A stretch of 7,619 nt of DNA, taken from Promethearchaeota archaeon. GTDB taxonomy: Archaea > Asgardarchaeota > Lokiarchaeia > Sigyniarchaeales > SOKP01. The notes beneath the pieces were generated by a model. That model made no database searches. It worked only from the letters and a program-made list of their open reading frames with translations, and had not been told where the DNA came from. Numbering within the stretch: the first letter of the stretch is position 1; each line of letters starts with the position of its first letter. The DNA lies in the NCBI GenBank assembly GCA_030615145.1, contig JAUWZT010000180.1, forward strand, positions 1-7,619, written 5' to 3'. Below are positions 6,366 to 7,619 of the stretch, piece after piece. A program made the translations under genes and the position numbers.

Positions 6366-6743
6366 TTAAAAAACTAACTCGTCTCCTTCGATTTTACAAC
6401 GTAATAACGATCGAAGGATAAGAATTTCAACTTCTCTTCTTAAAATTGATTCGTCAATGTCTAAATTTTCACGTTCCTTTAAAATTTCCTTTAGTTCCGT
6501 AAAAGAGATTAACTCTTGTTGCGAAGATTCTTTTTGGATAACTTTTAATATTATTTGTTGATTGTAAAGCGAATGAGAATTAGAAATTAATTGATACAAC
6601 TTATGAGTAAGGCTATAATCAAAATTTCCCGCTTTTTCAATTTCTTTCAATTTGTCTAAGATAATTAACGCTTCTTGGTACTTTTCATCCTTCATGAGTA
6701 GTTGAACTTCCTGAATTTTTTTAATAAATCCATTAGTATTCAT
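6366..6743 (-). CDS. Mini PCI-like protein (helical repeat plus winged helix)
   Basis: This 125-aa all-helical protein resembles a shortened PCI module, the scaffold fold of the proteasome lid, COP9 signalosome and eIF3. Residues 5-36 look like a TPR-type hairpin (LLMKDEKYQEALIILDKLKE), with two more helices to about residue 72. Residues 77-125 read as a winged helix: ELISFTELKEIL, then LDIDESILRREVEILIL and the wing RCKIEGDELVF. The pattern 'acidic-ES-LRREVE-LIL-LL-x-KI-GDELVF' is what one sees at the end of PCI domains, though other winged helices share parts of it. No cysteine cluster or membrane segment is present. It is far shorter than eukaryotic PCI subunits (300-500 aa). The ATG at 6743 is the first in frame. 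Its neighbours are the Nfu gene, closed by a terminator 62 bp upstream, and the GTPase gene downstream on the same strand. The PCI assignment is tentative; the helical-plus-winged-helix description is firmer. Confidence 0.75.
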   Translation of the reverse strand: MNTNGFIKKIQEVQLLMKDEKYQEALIILDKLKEIEKAGNFDYSLTHKLYQLISNSHSLYNQQIILKVIQKESSQQELISFTELKEILKERENLDIDESILRREVEILILRSLLRCKIEGDELVF

Positions 6744-6804
6744 TTTACTAATCAGAAGGTTCTAATTTTAATAAATTTCAAGCTCTTATAAAATTAAAAA
6801 AATT

Positions 6805-6832
6805 AAAAAAAAAAGCAACTCCAGATTGCTTT
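6805..6832 (-). terminator. nfu: Hairpin and T10 terminator of the nfu gene
   Basis: On the minus strand AAAGCAA (6832-6826) pairs with TTGCTTT (6818-6812) around the loop TCTGGAG, and the sequence runs into ten T residues (6814-6805), some of which belong to the stem. The stem overlaps the last two bases of the nfu stop codon. This looks like a bacterial-type intrinsic terminator; in archaea the T run alone would suffice. The end of the coding sequence (TTGCTTAAAGCAA) can form a competing, nearly loopless palindrome using the same AAGCAA arm. Confidence 0.65.
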
Positions 6833-7058
6833 AAGCAACATTTTCTACGCGAACAACTTCTGGGACGAACTGTTTGATAGCTCGTTCGATTCCAAACTGT
6901 AGCGTTTGTTGAGCGTGAGCACATCCAGAGCAATGACCTAATAAACGTACTTTAACGATTCCGTCGTCAGTAATTTCAACGAGTTCCACATCTCCGCCGT
7001 CCATTTGTAATTGAGGCCTAATTTTTTCTAGCACTTCTTTTACTTTTTCTTTATCCAT
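6831..7058 (-). CDS. nfu: Nfu-type iron-sulfur cluster scaffold/carrier
   Basis: This 75-aa protein is a complete stand-alone NifU C-terminal (Nfu) domain. Key features are KVKEVLEKIRPQLQMDGGDV (residues 5-24), with the conserved QxDGGDVEL, a strand region VKVRLLGHC, and the cluster-binding motif Cys43-Ser-Gly-Cys46, followed by the helix TLQFGIERAIKQFVPEV. The family binds a [4Fe-4S] cluster between two subunits through this CxxC pair and delivers it to client enzymes in the cytoplasm. The usual proline after CxxC (GACSGCPSS in many members) is replaced by AHAQ, and Gly-Ala by Gly-His before the first Cys. No isc or suf gene is adjacent. The ATG at 7058 has GTGAT 5 nt upstream, matching the archaeal GGTGAT site, and a TATA-like box. 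A strong terminator closes it, so it is probably transcribed alone. Confidence 0.93.
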   Translation of the reverse strand: MDKEKVKEVLEKIRPQLQMDGGDVELVEITDDGIVKVRLLGHCSGCAHAQQTLQFGIERAIKQFVPEVVRVENVA

Positions 7059-7063
7059 ATAAA

Positions 7064-7085
7064 ATCACATATTTGTTTTTTATAT
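7064..7085 (-). promoter_or_regulatory. nfu: TATA-like box and ribosome site of nfu
   Basis: On the minus strand GATATAAAAA (7085-7076) is TATA-like and GTGAT (7068-7064) is an archaeal Shine-Dalgarno match ending 5 nt before the ATG. The two conflict slightly: a start 25 nt past this TATA box would leave almost no leader, so either the real TATA box lies further upstream in the AT-rich spacer or GTGAT is fortuitous. Confidence 0.4.
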
Positions 7086-7228
7086 CTTAATTTAATTAAA
7101 TTATTTAACCTATTTAAAGCAAAGCTCTTTAAAATAAAGACTTTAAAAAAATAAAATTGAAAATAAAATTCATGTTTTTTTAAAGGAAATATTTTCAAAA
7201 AGTTAATTGAAAGTAATAACATATATTA

Positions 7229-7238
7229 TTTTATATTT
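7229..7238 (+). promoter_or_regulatory. TATA-like box of the 73-aa Cys-rich gene
   Basis: TTTTATATTT is centred about 32 nt before the ATG at 7266. A start some 25 nt downstream would give a nearly leaderless message, consistent with the absence of a Shine-Dalgarno site before this gene. The surrounding sequence is AT-rich, so the call is positional. Confidence 0.4.
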
Positions 7239-7265
7239 GTTATTGAAAAATTAAATGGATTAGAA

Positions 7266-7487
7266 ATGTATAAAGAACGTATTTTTACATGTCCCAGATG
7301 CAACAATATAGTAAGAACTGGTGATAAATATGGATGTGATTATACGCGGTATTGCCGAAAATGCAAAGCAAAATTTAAGGTTTTTGGTGAATGTGGATTA
7401 TGTAACAAAAAAAAAGATCTTACCTGGTGCCGTTGTCAACGTTATGAATGTGATGATTGTCATTATTCTTGTATGATGACTAGCTGA
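7266..7487 (+). CDS. 73-aa Cys-rich zinc-finger protein, RING/treble-clef-like
   Basis: Twelve of 73 residues are Cys (9, 12, 24, 30, 33, 43, 46, 55, 57, 62, 65, 69), plus His66. CPRC (9-12) and CRKC (30-33) could close one zinc ribbon; CGLC (43-46) and CDDC (62-65) a second, with CRC (55-57) and Cys69 available for a further site. Read another way, residues 30-65 give C-x2-C-x9-C-x2-C-x8-C-x-C-x4-C-x2-C, eight ligands in pairs as in cross-brace (RING/FYVE/treble-clef) folds. A structural zinc protein binding two or three ions is well supported; its role is unknown. Protein-protein adaptors, small E3-like RING proteins and nucleic-acid binders all fit. No membrane helix or signal peptide. The ATG at 7266 is the first in frame. 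The gene is divergent from nfu across 207 bases of AT-rich sequence with CTTTAAA repeats (7127, 7141), and a hairpin follows its stop. Confidence 0.82.
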   Translation: MYKERIFTCPRCNNIVRTGDKYGCDYTRYCRKCKAKFKVFGECGLCNKKKDLTWCRCQRYECDDCHYSCMMTS

Positions 7488-7617
7488 AACAATAATATAT
7501 TTTATTGTTTTTCAGAATCCAAACATTTAGAAAGAATACTACCAGAAAGGCTGTGCTAATGATAGATAAGTACCACGAGTTTGAGCTGTTGACGCAATCT
7601 AAATCAACAAGCTTTAT
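7480..7617 (-). CDS. Alternative: C-terminal tail of a membrane protein entering from the right edge
   Basis: The minus strand is open from the edge to a TAG at 7480-7482, giving 45 residues. They include a convincing membrane-spanning segment (WYLSIISTAFLVVFFLNVWI) followed by KNNK, as in a single C-terminal anchor. If real, its end overlaps the last 8 bases of the Cys-rich gene and includes the hairpin at 7487-7510, which is unusual. Hydrophobic frames often arise opposite hydrophilic coding sequence, so this is the less favoured of the two edge frames. Confidence 0.25.
   Translation of the reverse strand: MKLVDLDCVNSSNSWYLSIISTAFLVVFFLNVWILKNNKIYYCFS
7487..7510 (+). terminator. AT-rich hairpin after the Cys-rich gene
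   Basis: AAACAATAA (7487-7495) and TTATTGTTT (7502-7510) are perfect 9-bp complementary arms around the loop TATATT, starting at the last base of the TGA stop and followed by TT. The stem has only one G-C pair and is weak, but its position directly after the gene and the T-rich 3' arm fit a terminator. Confidence 0.45.
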
Positions 7618-7619
7618 TA
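7559..7619 (+). CDS. Possible 5' end of a gene running off the right edge (unrecognised)
   Basis: The ATG at 7559 opens 20 codons to the edge (MIDKYHEFELLTQSKSTSFI). AAAGG at 7546-7550 lies 8 nt upstream, a well-spaced ribosome site of the same type as before the cupin gene. Base composition becomes less AT-rich from about 7510, showing that something coding begins here on one strand. No family can be named from 20 residues. It conflicts with the minus-strand frame described separately. Confidence 0.4.
   Translation, partial: MIDKYHEFELLTQSKSTSFI

Noticed and set aside
5667..7058. GTPase, PCI-like and nfu genes as one operon
   Set aside because: All three are on the minus strand, but a strong terminator closes nfu and 105 bp of T-rich sequence separates the PCI-like and GTPase genes. 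Nfu is a housekeeping protein with no obvious link to the others.
7113..7147. Three CTTTAAA/TTTAAAG heptamers, considered as an operator array
   Set aside because: The spacing is regular only for two copies (14 bp), and the heptamer is common in such AT-rich DNA. They are noted in the Cys-rich gene entry but not called as a site.
7040..7222. 60-codon minus-strand frame upstream of nfu
   Set aside because: It is almost all F, K, I, L and N from low-complexity AT-rich DNA, and it overlaps the nfu start in another frame.

Overview
The window is AT-rich (about 30% GC by eye). It looks like a piece of an archaeal genome, most likely an Asgard archaeon of the Lokiarchaeia type. The basis is the gene mix: an arrestin-fold protein, an MglA-type small GTPase with the Asgard-like 'TTGQDFY' switch region, a mini PCI/winged-helix protein, and two small zinc-finger proteins. 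TATA-like boxes lie 20-50 nt before several starts, and two genes have GTGA/GTGAT Shine-Dalgarno-like sites. The taxonomic call is inference: there is no rRNA or other marker gene, and an AT-rich bacterium is not excluded. No tRNA, rRNA, CRISPR array or intact mobile element was seen.

Layout, left to right. (1) Bases 1-247, minus: the N-terminal 82 codons of a HAD-superfamily hydrolase that runs off the left edge. (2) Bases 511-2597, plus: a two-gene unit of a three-domain arrestin-like protein and a KduI/IolB-type cupin that keeps its full His-His-Glu-His metal site. (3) Bases 2598-2940: a convergent spacer with what looks like a small decayed reading frame. (4) Bases 2941-4782, minus: a complete FATP/very-long-chain acyl-CoA synthetase with a probable TATA box and an upstream 19-bp dyad. 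(5) Bases 4783-5103: an extremely AT-rich divergent promoter region. (6) Bases 5104-5625, plus: an unrecognised alpha/beta protein with a C-terminal zinc ribbon. (7) Bases 5667-7058, minus: MglA-like GTPase, a 125-aa helical-repeat plus winged-helix (PCI-like) protein, and a stand-alone Nfu iron-sulfur scaffold, with gaps and a hairpin terminator suggesting separate transcripts. (8) Bases 7266-7487, plus: a 73-aa protein with 12 cysteines, followed by a hairpin. (9) Right edge: two mutually exclusive partial reading frames on opposite strands.

How the genes work together is only partly readable. The arrestin/cupin pair is the one convincing operon (35-bp gap). The acyl-CoA synthetase is probably a stand-alone metabolic gene, notable because archaeal membrane lipids are isoprenoid, so its fatty-acid substrate should come from scavenging or degradation. 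GTPase, arrestin-like, PCI-like and Cys-rich zinc-finger genes fall within 7 kb, which fits the Asgard repertoire of eukaryote-like parts. Nothing here proves that they form one system.
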